This document shows, one piece after another, positions 45,024 through 54,675 of a stretch of 64,000 nucleotides of DNA. This DNA is from Pseudomonas nitroreducens TX1. Its GTDB lineage: Bacteria; Pseudomonadota; Gammaproteobacteria; Pseudomonadales; Pseudomonadaceae. The stretch spans positions 1-64,000 of the forward strand of contig NZ_AMZB01000104.1 of assembly GCF_000313755.1 (NCBI RefSeq), given 5' to 3'. The notes beneath the pieces are model-generated. The model saw only the letters and a list, made by a program, of their open reading frames with translations, had not been told where the DNA came from and searched no databases. A program made the position numbers and the translations under genes. Within the stretch, counting starts at the first letter, position 1. The number at the start of each line of letters is the position of its first letter.

Positions 45024-45758
45024 ATGAGCAAGACCGTCATCGTTACCGGCGCCTCCAGTGGCCTCGGCTTCGCCATCGCCCGCGCCTACCTGGAGCGCGG
45101 CTACAACGTGGTCGGCAACGCACGCACCCAGGCCCGCCTGGAGGAAGCCGCCGCGCGGCTGGGCCATCCGTCCAACTTCCTCGCCGTCGCCGGCGACATC
45201 GCCAAACCGGACACCGCCAGACGCCTGTTCGACCAGGCCATCGAAGCCTTCGGCCGAGTGGACATCCTGATCAACAATGCCGGCATCTTCATTCCCAAAC
45301 CCGTCACTGATTACACCGAGGAAGAAGTCAATGCCATCGTTGCTACCAACCTGATGGGCTTCTTCTACCCGTCGCAGGCAGCCGCCCGGCACATGGCGGC
45401 CAACGGCTCGGGGCACATCATCAGCATTACCGCATCCATCGCGATGCAACCCAACGTGAAGGTCCCGGCGTTGCTGCCGGTGTTGATCAAGGGCGGCCTG
45501 AACAGCGCCGTGCGCGGACTCGCCCTGGAGCTGGCAGCCTCCCACGTGCAGGTCAACGCCGTGGCGCCGGGGATCATCGAAACCCCTTTGCACGCCAGTG
45601 ACGAAGGCACCCACGCCTTCCTGCGCGGACTGTCCCCCAGTGGCAGGATCGGCAACCCGCAGGATATCGTCGACGCGGTGCTCTACCTGACCGACTCGAC
45701 CTTCGTCAGCGGAAGCGTCCTCAACGTCGACGGCGGTTCCACCACTGGCGTCTGGTAA
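45024..45758 (+). CDS. Short-chain dehydrogenase/reductase lacking the catalytic tyrosine
   Basis: It encodes 244 residues. The cofactor motif TGASSGLG (8-15) and NNAG (84-87) are normal, with N109 and S138 of the active-site set and K156 present. The residue four before the lysine, which should be Tyr, is P152 (LPVLIKGGLN). Classical reductase activity is therefore doubtful; the protein may bind NAD(P) for another role or use a different acid. VNAVAPGIIETPL and NVDGGSTTG are standard. It is 29 bp upstream of the tautomerase gene. Confidence 0.85.
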   Translation: MSKTVIVTGASSGLGFAIARAYLERGYNVVGNARTQARLEEAAARLGHPSNFLAVAGDIAKPDTARRLFDQAIEAFGRVDILINNAGIFIPKPVTDYTEEEVNAIVATNLMGFFYPSQAAARHMAANGSGHIISITASIAMQPNVKVPALLPVLIKGGLNSAVRGLALELAASHVQVNAVAPGIIETPLHASDEGTHAFLRGLSPSGRIGNPQDIVDAVLYLTDSTFVSGSVLNVDGGSTTGVW

Positions 45759-45787
45759 CCCCGCTCAATCCCCAACGGAGAACCGCC

Positions 45788-46000
45788 ATGCCCTACGTGA
45801 ACATCCAGGTCACCGACGAAGGCGTCACCGCCGACGAGCGCCGCCAGCTCATCGAAGGTGTCACCGAACTGCTGGAGCGTGTCCTGCGCAAACCGCCCTC
45901 GAGCACTTTCGTGGTGATCCAGGAAATCCCCACCGACAGCTGGGGTGTGGGTGGCGAGACAGTCAAGGCGCTACGTGCCAGGGAAAAATCCAGGACTTGA
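45788..46000 (+). CDS. 4-oxalocrotonate tautomerase-family protein
   Basis: It encodes 70 residues. The catalytic Pro directly follows the initiator Met (MPYVNIQVTDEGV), as in 4-oxalocrotonate tautomerase and related isomerases. The segment FVVIQEIPTDSWGVGGE is typical. It is probably co-transcribed with the SDR gene; the substrate is unknown. Confidence 0.9.
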   Translation: MPYVNIQVTDEGVTADERRQLIEGVTELLERVLRKPPSSTFVVIQEIPTDSWGVGGETVKALRAREKSRT

Positions 46001-46109
46001 GGCAGCGGGCACGCCGGGGGTTCGCATGGGCTCCCGGCGCTTGCCATGCACCAAGCTGGTGCTGATAGGATCGGGGCCCTCCCGCTCCCACCGTCAGCCG
46101 AGGCATGGA

Positions 46110-47306
46110 ATGCTCGCCGCGCTCAAGCGTTATCCACTACAGGTCAACCTGCTGCTAGCCGGCACCTTCCTGCTCACCCTGGGCCGGGCCATCACCCTGC
46201 CCTTCCTGGTGATCTACCTTTCGACCCGGTTCGTCCTGCCCGTCAGCCGCATCGGCCTGATCCTCGGCGGCGCGCTGTTTGGAGGCTCGCTGCTGAGCCT
46301 CTACGGCGGTTTCCTGATCGACCGGATGCCCGGTTTCCGACTGATCCTCGGCTTCGGCACCTGCTTCGTCGCCGCCTTCGCCGGCATGCTGCTGAGCACG
46401 CAGCTATGGCTGTTCTTCCTGTTCCTGCTGGGCTTCAACTTTGCCTATTCCGTCACCGACGTGGTGGTGAAGACCATCTTCGGACGCCTGCTGCCGGCCG
46501 GCGAACAGGGCCGCGCCTTCTCCATCCGCTATACGCTGATCAACCTCGCCTATGCCATCGGCCCCTTCATCGGCGCTGCGCTGGCGCATTGGAGCCAGCA
46601 CCTGCCTTTCGTGCTCTCGGCGGGCCTGGGCGCGCTCTTCCTGCTGGTTTTTGCGCGCTACGGCGACCGCGGCATGCGCCCGGCCGAAGGCGTGGCGCCG
46701 CCCTCGTTCATCGCGGTGATGGGTGTGCTGGCGAAGGACCACCGGCTGATGTACTTCACCCTCGGCGGCGTGCTCACCGCCGTGGTGTTCGGCCAGTTTT
46801 CCGCCTATCTCTCGCAGTACCTGGTGGCCACCGGCACTGCGGAATACGCCTACCAGGTCATCCAGACCCTGCTCGGGGTCAACGCGGTGACCGTGATCGC
46901 CCTGCAGTACCTGCTCGGCAAGCGTATCGGCAATGAGCACCTGCAGCGCTGGCTGATCGTCGGCCTGGGGCTGTTCGTGCTCGGCATCGTCGGTTTCGGC
47001 CTGTCCCACAGCCTCTGGCACTGGGGCCTGGCGATGGTGGTGTTCACCCTGGGCGAGATCATCGTGATTCCCGCCGAATACATGTTCATCGACCGCATCG
47101 CCCCGCCCCACCTGCGCGGCGTCTACTACGGCACACAGAATCTGGCCAACCTCGGCGGCGCCTTCGGGCCGATCCTGGTGGGCGGTTTCCTCGCCCTGTT
47201 TGCGCCGCACTGGGTGTTCGTCATGCTCGGCGCCTTCATCATCGGCGGCGGGGTGTTCTACGTGCTCGGCTCAGCGTTGAGCGAAAGGCAGGCGCGGGGT
47301 GCTTGA
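46110..47306 (+). CDS. MFS transporter (drug/multisubstrate type)
   Basis: It encodes 398 residues with 12 predicted helices. The start is chosen at ATG 46110 (MLAALKRYPLQVNLLLAGTF), which puts helix 1 at the N-terminus; a frame from 45945 overlaps the tautomerase end and is rejected. Segments such as TFLLTLGRAITLPFLVIYLS and GGFLIDRMPGF resemble bacterial drug-resistance MFS proteins. The ribosome site is gagg. Substrate unknown. Confidence 0.85.
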   Translation: MLAALKRYPLQVNLLLAGTFLLTLGRAITLPFLVIYLSTRFVLPVSRIGLILGGALFGGSLLSLYGGFLIDRMPGFRLILGFGTCFVAAFAGMLLSTQLWLFFLFLLGFNFAYSVTDVVVKTIFGRLLPAGEQGRAFSIRYTLINLAYAIGPFIGAALAHWSQHLPFVLSAGLGALFLLVFARYGDRGMRPAEGVAPPSFIAVMGVLAKDHRLMYFTLGGVLTAVVFGQFSAYLSQYLVATGTAEYAYQVIQTLLGVNAVTVIALQYLLGKRIGNEHLQRWLIVGLGLFVLGIVGFGLSHSLWHWGLAMVVFTLGEIIVIPAEYMFIDRIAPPHLRGVYYGTQNLANLGGAFGPILVGGFLALFAPHWVFVMLGAFIIGGGVFYVLGSALSERQARGA

Positions 47307-47364
47307 CCTCAAGTCCACTTGAACCGGGATGCTGCTTCCATCGACTCACCTGAAGGAATTAGCC

Positions 47365-47868
47365 ATGCCCCACTCGCTTACGCTTCTGCTGCACATCGCC
47401 GCCATCGGCATCGGTGCCACCCTGCTGATGGACGGCTGGGCCCTGCTACGCCAGCGGCTGTTCGGCTTACCCGCGCTGGATTACGCCCTGGTCGGCCGCT
47501 GGGTCGGCCACATGCCACGCGGTCGGTTCCGCCATACCGCCATCGGCAAGGCCGCGCCGGTGGCCGGCGAACGGCCGCTGGGCTGGACCATCCATTACCT
47601 CACCGGCATCGCTTTCGCCCTGGCGCTGGTCGCGCTTGACCGCGACTGGGTCTGCCAACCCTCGCCAGCACCCGCTGTGCTGTTCGGCGTGGCCACCGTG
47701 GCCATGCCGTACTTAATCCTGCAGCCGGCGTTCGGCCTGGGCATCGCCGCCGCGAAGACCGGCGCCCCTGCCAGGGCAAGGCTGCAAAGCCTGCTCACCC
47801 ACCTGGTCTTCGGTATCGGCCTGTACCTCGCCGCCCGCCTGCTCGCCCCGGCCCTGTGCGAGGCCTGA
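47365..47868 (+). CDS. DUF2938 family membrane protein
   Basis: It encodes 167 residues with four predicted helices. Family-like parts are GIGATLLMDGWALLRQRLFG, HMPRGRFRHTAIGKAAPVAGE and LGWTIHYLTGIAFA. Function is unknown. The ATG at 47365 with aagga upstream is preferred over 47329. It is followed 45 bp later by the large regulator gene. Confidence 0.82.
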   Translation: MPHSLTLLLHIAAIGIGATLLMDGWALLRQRLFGLPALDYALVGRWVGHMPRGRFRHTAIGKAAPVAGERPLGWTIHYLTGIAFALALVALDRDWVCQPSPAPAVLFGVATVAMPYLILQPAFGLGIAAAKTGAPARARLQSLLTHLVFGIGLYLAARLLAPALCEA

Positions 47869-47913
47869 GCTGGGCTACCCTTCTCTGCGGGAAACGAACA
47901 TAGGACCGCAGGG

Positions 47914-49602
47914 ATGAGCCGCATCGTCGTCGCCGATCCACAGCCCTTCATCCGCGAGGCGCTACGCCAGCGCCTGGCGCAGGCCGGCCACGAAGTGGTC
48001 GGCGAAACCGGCGACGGCCGCGAAGCGCTGGCCCTGGTGCAACGCCTGCATCCGGACCTGCTGCTGCTCGACCTGGAGCTGCCCCGCCTGGGAGGCCTGG
48101 AGCTCCTGCGCAGGCTGCGCAGCGACAAAGCGCGGCTGAAGACGCTGGTATTCACCCAACTGTCCGGCGCGCACTACCACGAGCTGAGCCAGCAGGCCGG
48201 TGCCTGTGGCTACGTGCACAAGGGTGATCTGCCCACGGAGCTGGACGAGGCGGTGAAGCTGGTACTCAGCGGCCGCAAGATCTTTCCCGCGGGACACAAC
48301 GGCGTTGCCGGCGAGGGGCTTCCACTCGGAGAAGCCATCACCCCGCGCGAGCTGACCGTGCTGCAGTACCTGGCCCAGGGCTACCGGATCAAGGACATCG
48401 CCGACGAACTGGCGATCAGCGACCGCACGGTGAGCACCTACAAGACCCGCCTGCTGGAGAAGACCCGGACCGATTCACTGATCGATCTTGTCGCCGCCGC
48501 GCAAGTGCGCGGCCTGCTCAGCGATCAGCAGGTCCAATACCTCACACGGCAGTCCGCACCGGCGACCGCCAAGGCACAGGACATCGAACAGCTGCTGCAG
48601 CTGCTGCCCAATGCGGCCAGCCTGTGGAGCGTCGACGGCGTCCTGCTGGCCTGCAATCAGCGCTACGCCGACCTGCATGGCCGCAGCCAGGCCGAGCTGG
48701 TCGGCCTGCCGTTTTCGCAGATGAGCCTGGTGGACCCGCAGCAGATCGCCCGCAGCCATCGAGAGTATCTCGAAGGAGCCACCAGTGGATTGCCATTCTC
48801 CCTGGTGGCCTCCGGTAAGGTCGAAGGTGAAACGCGAATCTACCGCCTGATCGGGCTGCCGATCCATGAAGACGACGGCTCGATGGTCGGTGTGTTCTGC
48901 TACTACGTAGACATCACCGATAACGAACACTTCGTCGAGCGCCTGCAGGAAGCCAAGGTTTACCTGGAGACGCTGTTCGCCAGCCGGGCGGCGTACCTGC
49001 TGGCCTCCGGGCATGAGTTGCTGCGCGATCTGGAGGCCATCTCCCGCCTGTTTGCCGGGTTCCAGGCGAAGTACCCGGCCGACGCCAGCTTGGAAGCGCT
49101 GCCCCTGCACTTGACGAAGATGCGCGAGACGATCGAGGTGCTGGTGGAACTGATCGAACTGGACAGGGGCACCCCGCTGACACTGCCCCGGCCGGACGAG
49201 CTCAACCATCTGACCCGCAAGGCCCTGGGCGCCTGCGATCCGCAACCGTTATTCCAAGCAGACCCGGAGGATCGCTGGGCCTGGATCGACCCGAGCCGCT
49301 ACCGGCGCTTGCTCGTCGTGCTGCTGCGCGGCCTGCACAGGGCGCAATTGCCCGCTCTGGCGATCAGCGCCCAGGGCTGCGCGTTACCCCAGGCCGGAGT
49401 CGAGTGGCGACTGACCATTCGCAGTGCGCGGGGTGAGCCGGTGCAACCGCAACTGGCGGCGCTGCCCGACCAGGCACGGATCCAATTGGCGCAACGCCTG
49501 TGCCGCCTGCTGCATGGCGAGCTGAAACTCGGAAGCGAGACCGAGCCGGACCTCATCGCCTTGATCCAGCTCAAGCTTCCCAAAGGAAACACGCGCCACT
49601 AG
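47914..49602 (+). CDS. Response regulator of unusual architecture: REC, LuxR HTH, PAS, degenerate histidine-kinase-like tail
   Basis: It encodes 562 residues. A receiver domain (1-120) has the acidic residue D8, phosphoacceptor D53 (LLLLDLELPR), T81 and K103 (VHKGD). The LuxR/NarL HTH follows (about 141-205, LTVLQYLAQGYRIKDIADELAISDRTVSTYKTRLLEKT). Then come a PAS domain (about 225-340, LPNAASLWSVDGVLLACNQRYADLHGRS in pieces) and a final 200 residues in which SGHELLRDLEAI (H367) resembles a histidine-kinase H-box, with an ATPase-like end lacking clear N and G boxes. Response regulators normally end after the HTH. It may sense a ligand through PAS and control the adjacent autotransporter (inference). 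No separate kinase is adjacent. Confidence 0.78.
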   Translation: MSRIVVADPQPFIREALRQRLAQAGHEVVGETGDGREALALVQRLHPDLLLLDLELPRLGGLELLRRLRSDKARLKTLVFTQLSGAHYHELSQQAGACGYVHKGDLPTELDEAVKLVLSGRKIFPAGHNGVAGEGLPLGEAITPRELTVLQYLAQGYRIKDIADELAISDRTVSTYKTRLLEKTRTDSLIDLVAAAQVRGLLSDQQVQYLTRQSAPATAKAQDIEQLLQLLPNAASLWSVDGVLLACNQRYADLHGRSQAELVGLPFSQMSLVDPQQIARSHREYLEGATSGLPFSLVASGKVEGETRIYRLIGLPIHEDDGSMVGVFCYYVDITDNEHFVERLQEAKVYLETLFASRAAYLLASGHELLRDLEAISRLFAGFQAKYPADASLEALPLHLTKMRETIEVLVELIELDRGTPLTLPRPDELNHLTRKALGACDPQPLFQADPEDRWAWIDPSRYRRLLVVLLRGLHRAQLPALAISAQGCALPQAGVEWRLTIRSARGEPVQPQLAALPDQARIQLAQRLCRLLHGELKLGSETEPDLIALIQLKLPKGNTRH

Positions 49603-49695
49603 TGCTCCCACTACAACCCAATCAGGCCCCCACGATGGGAGCCCCCGAGCGCCGGCCGGATGCTCGCTCCATAGCCTTTGCCATGGAGCTGCATC

Positions 49696-52600
49696 ATGAA
49701 AAACCCCAAATACCCGACCTCATCCACCCCGGCGGACTTCATCCTCACCCGGCTGCGCCGCTCGCATCTGGCGCAGGCCATCAGCCTGGTACTGGCCAGC
49801 CTGTTCAGCCTGCGGGTGATCGAGGCCGAAGCCGAAGACAGCGTCACCCAGAGCGACCACGACGACCTCAACCTGCCCTCCGAGGCGGGTACGGTTTTCC
49901 AGCCCGCCCCCTCATCCTACCTTGACCTCGCCCTGCAGGCCGCTCGCCAGGCTCCCGCGCGCTTCGCCAGCCGCGCCCTGCCCGGCAGCCCGCCGCCGAT
50001 CAGCGTCAACCTGGCCGGCGGCGTTGGCGTCACGACCGGCGTCCTCGCCGATACCACGGTGAAGCTGGGTGCCAGCGACACCACAGGAGTGAAGACCAGC
50101 GGCGATGTCAGCTTCAGCCAGGGTCGTATCGAGACCAGCGCGATCACCGCTGCAACGGCCAAGGGCCAGACCGGCGCCAGGGTCTCCTCGGGCGACACAC
50201 TGACCCTCAGCGGCAGCAGCATCGTCCTCGACCCGAAAACCACCACCAGCGCCGCCATCACCACCAACGACCTCACCGGCCTGCGCGTGGACGCCAATGG
50301 CACGGCACGCCTGAGCGATACCCAGGTGCAGATCGGCGGCGGCGCCAAGGGCAACAACAACCGGGGAATCATCGTCAGCCAGGGCCAGTTGGAGATGAGC
50401 GGCGGCTCCGTGAGCACGCTGTCCTGGGGAGCGACCGGCATCGCCCTGGAGCAAGGCGCCCAGGCCCGACTGGATGACGTATCCGTCAGCACCTCCGGCG
50501 CCCGCAGCACCGCCAGCGGCGGCGCCCACGGCATCCAGCTGGGCGGCGGCAGTTCGCTGGCCGCCGACGGTATCCGCGTGGATACCAGCGGTGGCTCGGC
50601 CTACGCCCTGCGCATCGACAGCGGCTCGACGGCGGCACTCGCGGACAGCGACCTGAGCACCGCCGGTGGAAACGGCCACGGCGTGCTGGCCGATGGCGCG
50701 ACCGTCGACCTCCACGGCGGCAGCATCACCACCTCCGGCAAGGGCTCGGTCGGCGTCTGGGCACGCAATGGCGCACAGGTGAGCCTGGCCGGCGACACGC
50801 TTATTCACACCAGCGGTGCAGCGGTCTCCGCCGCCAGCCCGGTGGATGGCGAGAAACCCCTGAGTCTGAGCCACGGCCTGCTGGCCGGCGGCAGCGGCAC
50901 CCTCATCGATGCCCGAGGGCTGACCCTCGACATTGCCGCCGGCAGCGCCAGCGCTGCACGCAGCGAGGACGGCGCCCGGATCAGCCTGGATGCCGCCGAC
51001 ATCAGTGCCAGCGGTGGCGCCACCAGCACCACCACGACAGCCGCCCTGCATGCCCTCTCCGGCAGCCGGATCGAGCTTTCGAACTCCTCCCTCGCCGTGA
51101 CCGGCGCCAATGTCGGTGGCGCACGCGCCGAGGGCAGCGGCAGCCAGGTACGGATGAGCCATAGCCAGGCCTCGGTCAGCGGTGCCGGCAGCGTCCTGAA
51201 TCCCGCCGCCGGCGCACGCGCCGTGGACGGCGGCAGTGTGGTGCTCGACCACGCCACCCTGCAGGTCCATGGCCTGACCTATGGCCACGGCGTCTCTATC
51301 GAAGGCACCGGCTCCCACGGCGACATCAGCCACTCCACGGTCAGCGTCGACGGCAACCGCTCCATCGGCCTCAATATCAGCGGTGGCGCCAGCGCCACGG
51401 TGGATGCCAGCAGCTTCTCGGTGGAAGCCCAGGCCGGCGCCGTCGGCCCCTGGTCGCCGGGGGTGCTGGTGGACGGAGCAGGTTCCAGCCTGCAGATGAC
51501 CGGCAGCAATGTGCACACCTCGCCCAGGACCAGTTACGGCGTGCAGGTGCGCGAAGGAGCCGACGCCAGCCTGGCCAACGGCAGCATCACCACCCACGGC
51601 AACTACTCCACCGCCCTGGCCGCCGGCAGCTCGTCCAGTGCCGCGCCGGGCTCGACCCTCACCGCCAGCAACCTGACCGTCACCACCCACGGCGACGACA
51701 ACGCCATGGGCATAGTCGCCGACCTGGGCGCCAGGGTGGTCGTCCACGGCGGCTCGGTCACCACCACCGGCAACGGCTCGCCGACCGCGGGCAACCTGAC
51801 CTTTCCCCACGCCCTGGCCGCGCGCAATCCCGGCGCCCTGCTGGTGGCCGACGGCACCAGCGTGCGGACGCAAGGCTCGCAGGCCTACGGCGCCGCCGTG
51901 GACGACGGTGGCAGCATGCTCCTCGATAACCTGAGCGTGCGGACCGAGGGCGAATACTCGGTCGGTCTCTACGCCGGCATCGGCTCCGCCAAGCCCGGTG
52001 CAGTGGGCCTGTCGGCCAGCCACGTCACCGTGCAGACCACGGGCGACCATGCCAGCGGCGCCCTGGTCAGTCGCCAGCACAAGGACGAGACCGCACGACT
52101 GGACCTGAGCGACAGCAGTATCGCCACCCAGGGCATCGCCTCACACGGCCTGCGCGCCGAGTCCGGCGGCGCACTGAGTGCGACCAACAGCGCCGTCAGC
52201 ACCCAGGGCGAACAGGCTGTGGGTGTGTTCGCCAACAACAGCGCCACCGCCCGCCTGGATAGCGTGAGCGTGAATACCCGGGGCGACTTCGGCCATGGCG
52301 TGGTGGCCCGCCAGGGCGGTAGCGTCGATGCCGAGTCTGTCGTGGTAGCCGCTCATGGCGGCCAATCGGCAGCGCTCTACGTGCAAGGCACCGATACGCT
52401 GCCCGGGCAGGTGCGCATGGACCACGCCACGCTGAGCAACCGCGACGGCGGCACCATCGCCACCGCCGGCGTCGCGGACATCGCCCTGAGCCACAGCCTC
52501 GCTGGCGGCAGTGGCCAATGGCTGAACGTGGATAGCTCGGTGGCCAGCGATGGCACCAGCATTCCGGACATGGGCACTGGCCAGTGGCAAGGCATCGGCA

Positions 52601-54252
52601 CCCGCCAGGACGCAGCCGGTCAGGCGCGCCTGGATCTGTCGTCATCCGTGGTCACCGGCACGGCGAAAACCGCCCGCGGCGCCCGCTCCGACGTCACCCT
52701 GCGCGACACCAGCCTCTGGCAGCTCACCGGCGACTCCAACCTCAGCCGCCTGCACAACGACTCCAGCCTGATCGACTTCAGTTCCGATAGCGGCTACAAG
52801 CGGCTCACCGCCAACGATTACCAAGGCGCCAACGGCACCCTTGCCCTGAATACCTACCTGTACAAGGACGACTCACCATCCGACCAGTTGGTGATCGATG
52901 GAGGCCAGGCCACTGGCGAGAGCAACCTGCGCATCAAGAATGCCGGCGGCCCCGGCGCGCTGACCGAAGGTAATGGCATCAAGGTCGTGGATGCAGTGAA
53001 TGGCGGCACCACCGGGACCGAGGCCTTCCGGCTGCTCAACCGGGTCAAGGCCGGCCCGTATGAGTACACGCTGCATCGCTCAAGCCTCGACGACAGCAAC
53101 GGCGAGGCCTGGTATCTGCGCTCGACGGTGGACGCCAAACCAGTCGATCCGGTGGACCCGATCGATCCAGTCGATCCAGTCGACCCGGTAGAGCCGGTAG
53201 AGCCAGTGCCGCCCACTGACCCGGTCACACCCGACACGCCTGCGCCCACACCGCAGGTGGCCAACTACCGGGCCGAAACTTCGCTGTACAGCGCCCTCCC
53301 TGCCATGGCGCTGAGCTACAGCCGCGCCCTGGTCGACACCCTGCACGAGCGCGTGGGCGAGGAACGGCGCAACGCCACCGACCCTCTCCCCAGTGAAGAA
53401 ACCGACACCTATGGCCCGTCCCTGGGCTGGGGCCGGCTGATCCACCAGAAGGGCAAGGACAGCCTGCCCGGCGGCGCCGACTACGACTACCGCATCCAGG
53501 CCTTCCAGGTCGGCGCCGACCTCTACCGCAACGAGGACACCGACGGCAGCACCGACCAGGCTGGCCTCTCGCTGCAGGCCGGCCGCATCAAGGGCAGCGT
53601 GGACCACACCGATGGCCAGGACGCCGGCGACGATACCCTGCGTTCCTACGGCCTGGGCGGCTACTGGACGCACTTCGGGCCCAAGGGCTGGTACCTCGAT
53701 GGCGTACTGCAATACAACCGCTTCGACATGCAGGCCCGCGCCAACGACGCCGGCTCGCTGAAAACCCGAGGCCACGGCATCACCGCCTCGCTGGAGGCCG
53801 GCTACCCGCTCAAACTCAACCGCGACAAGACCCTGCATCTGGAGCCGCAGGCCCAACTGATCGCCAGCCGCCTGAAACTCGACGACGCCCATGACGATGC
53901 CGCCGATGTCCGCTTCGAAGACGTCGATTCGCTGACCGGCCGGTTGGGTGTGCGGATCGACAAGGACTGGTTCCGCACGGACGACAAAGGGCAGATCCAT
54001 CGCACCAACGCCTGGGTACGGCCCAGCGTCTGGCACGAGTTCAAGGGCCAGGCCAAGACCGAGTTCTCCTCGGCCAACGGCTACATCCCCTTCGGCACCG
54101 ACATGGACGGCACCTGGGGCGAACTCAACCTGGGCGTGGACTACCAGCTCAACGAACGCACCAGCGTCAGCGGATCGCTGGGATATCAGAAATCGTTCGA
54201 TGGTGAAGGCCGCAGCTACGAAGGCATCCTTGGCATCAAGGTGAAATTCTAA
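49696..54252 (+). CDS. Autotransporter (type Va secretion) adhesin-like protein
   Basis: It encodes 1518 residues. The N-terminus has a long, charged head then a hydrophobic segment (LAQAISLVLASLFSLRVIEAEA), an extended signal peptide. The passenger (about 50-1140) is rich in Ser, Thr and Gly with short beta-helix-like repeats, as in AidA or pertactin-type proteins. A proline-rich linker made of tandem D-P-V/I-D-P units and V-E-P units (about 1150-1180, 53143-53260) precedes a 300-residue beta-barrel ending in a terminal Phe (GIKVKF). Ribosome site ggag. It lies 93 bp after the regulator gene. The passenger is likely surface-exposed and adhesive or protective. Confidence 0.88.
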   Translation: MKNPKYPTSSTPADFILTRLRRSHLAQAISLVLASLFSLRVIEAEAEDSVTQSDHDDLNLPSEAGTVFQPAPSSYLDLALQAARQAPARFASRALPGSPPPISVNLAGGVGVTTGVLADTTVKLGASDTTGVKTSGDVSFSQGRIETSAITAATAKGQTGARVSSGDTLTLSGSSIVLDPKTTTSAAITTNDLTGLRVDANGTARLSDTQVQIGGGAKGNNNRGIIVSQGQLEMSGGSVSTLSWGATGIALEQGAQARLDDVSVSTSGARSTASGGAHGIQLGGGSSLAADGIRVDTSGGSAYALRIDSGSTAALADSDLSTAGGNGHGVLADGATVDLHGGSITTSGKGSVGVWARNGAQVSLAGDTLIHTSGAAVSAASPVDGEKPLSLSHGLLAGGSGTLIDARGLTLDIAAGSASAARSEDGARISLDAADISASGGATSTTTTAALHALSGSRIELSNSSLAVTGANVGGARAEGSGSQVRMSHSQASVSGAGSVLNPAAGARAVDGGSVVLDHATLQVHGLTYGHGVSIEGTGSHGDISHSTVSVDGNRSIGLNISGGASATVDASSFSVEAQAGAVGPWSPGVLVDGAGSSLQMTGSNVHTSPRTSYGVQVREGADASLANGSITTHGNYSTALAAGSSSSAAPGSTLTASNLTVTTHGDDNAMGIVADLGARVVVHGGSVTTTGNGSPTAGNLTFPHALAARNPGALLVADGTSVRTQGSQAYGAAVDDGGSMLLDNLSVRTEGEYSVGLYAGIGSAKPGAVGLSASHVTVQTTGDHASGALVSRQHKDETARLDLSDSSIATQGIASHGLRAESGGALSATNSAVSTQGEQAVGVFANNSATARLDSVSVNTRGDFGHGVVARQGGSVDAESVVVAAHGGQSAALYVQGTDTLPGQVRMDHATLSNRDGGTIATAGVADIALSHSLAGGSGQWLNVDSSVASDGTSIPDMGTGQWQGIGTRQDAAGQARLDLSSSVVTGTAKTARGARSDVTLRDTSLWQLTGDSNLSRLHNDSSLIDFSSDSGYKRLTANDYQGANGTLALNTYLYKDDSPSDQLVIDGGQATGESNLRIKNAGGPGALTEGNGIKVVDAVNGGTTGTEAFRLLNRVKAGPYEYTLHRSSLDDSNGEAWYLRSTVDAKPVDPVDPIDPVDPVDPVEPVEPVPPTDPVTPDTPAPTPQVANYRAETSLYSALPAMALSYSRALVDTLHERVGEERRNATDPLPSEETDTYGPSLGWGRLIHQKGKDSLPGGADYDYRIQAFQVGADLYRNEDTDGSTDQAGLSLQAGRIKGSVDHTDGQDAGDDTLRSYGLGGYWTHFGPKGWYLDGVLQYNRFDMQARANDAGSLKTRGHGITASLEAGYPLKLNRDKTLHLEPQAQLIASRLKLDDAHDDAADVRFEDVDSLTGRLGVRIDKDWFRTDDKGQIHRTNAWVRPSVWHEFKGQAKTEFSSANGYIPFGTDMDGTWGELNLGVDYQLNERTSVSGSLGYQKSFDGEGRSYEGILGIKVKF

Positions 54253-54324
54253 CCTTCAACCTATCGCCGGCGAAGCGCCCCAAGGCGCCTCGCCGCTTTC
54301 GTCATGCCCACGTTGGAGAGCCTC

Positions 54325-54525
54325 ATGCTGCACCACGACACCCAAATCCTGCGCGCCGTACGTACCACCTCGTTCAACAACGAAGTCGCCGCCGAACTGT
54401 TGCGCGAATTGGGTTCCTGCAACGTCACCGACGAACAGGCCCGACGCATTCGCTGCGCCGCCCGGCAACTGCTGCTGGACGCCGATTCGCTGGAAGGCGT
54501 CTGGAAAAAGCTGAACGCTCAGTAG
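54325..54525 (+). CDS. Small hypothetical protein downstream of the autotransporter (66 residues)
   Basis: It starts MLHHDTQILRAVRTTSFNNE and continues VAAELLRELGSCNVTDEQAR, helical and charged. No family recognised. The ATG at 54325 has ggagag upstream; the ATG at 54304 in the same frame is less well placed. It is 72 bp after the autotransporter gene and may be part of its transcript. Its TAG stop (54523-54525) falls in the first bases of a family D-like repeat. Confidence 0.6.
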   Translation: MLHHDTQILRAVRTTSFNNEVAAELLRELGSCNVTDEQARRIRCAARQLLLDADSLEGVWKKLNAQ

Positions 54526-54654
54526 GAGGGGTGGAGCGAAGCGGTTCCCATGCGGTCAGCGCAGCCAATGAAACGACGGGCATCGCTCCGACAGGTCAAG
54601 GCGCCGGGGTCAGCTCCGTAGGGCGCATAACGCACCAGCGTTATTCGCCCTACG
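54522..54654. repeat. Family D-like repeat (54522-54550) and family B repeat (54618-54654)
   Basis: The first is gtaggaggggtggagcgaag, similar to the copies at 2596 and 9625. The second has ends gtagggcgcataacgc and gttattcgccctacg. Both lie between the convergent 66-residue gene and the SulP gene. Confidence 0.65.
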
Positions 54655-54675
54655 CTGCGCTGGGGGCGCCGAGGC

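Noticed and set aside
49912..52080. A 722-codon minus-strand open frame in the autotransporter
   Set aside because: It is the antisense of the repeat-rich passenger; composition is Gly/Ala/His-rich without motifs.
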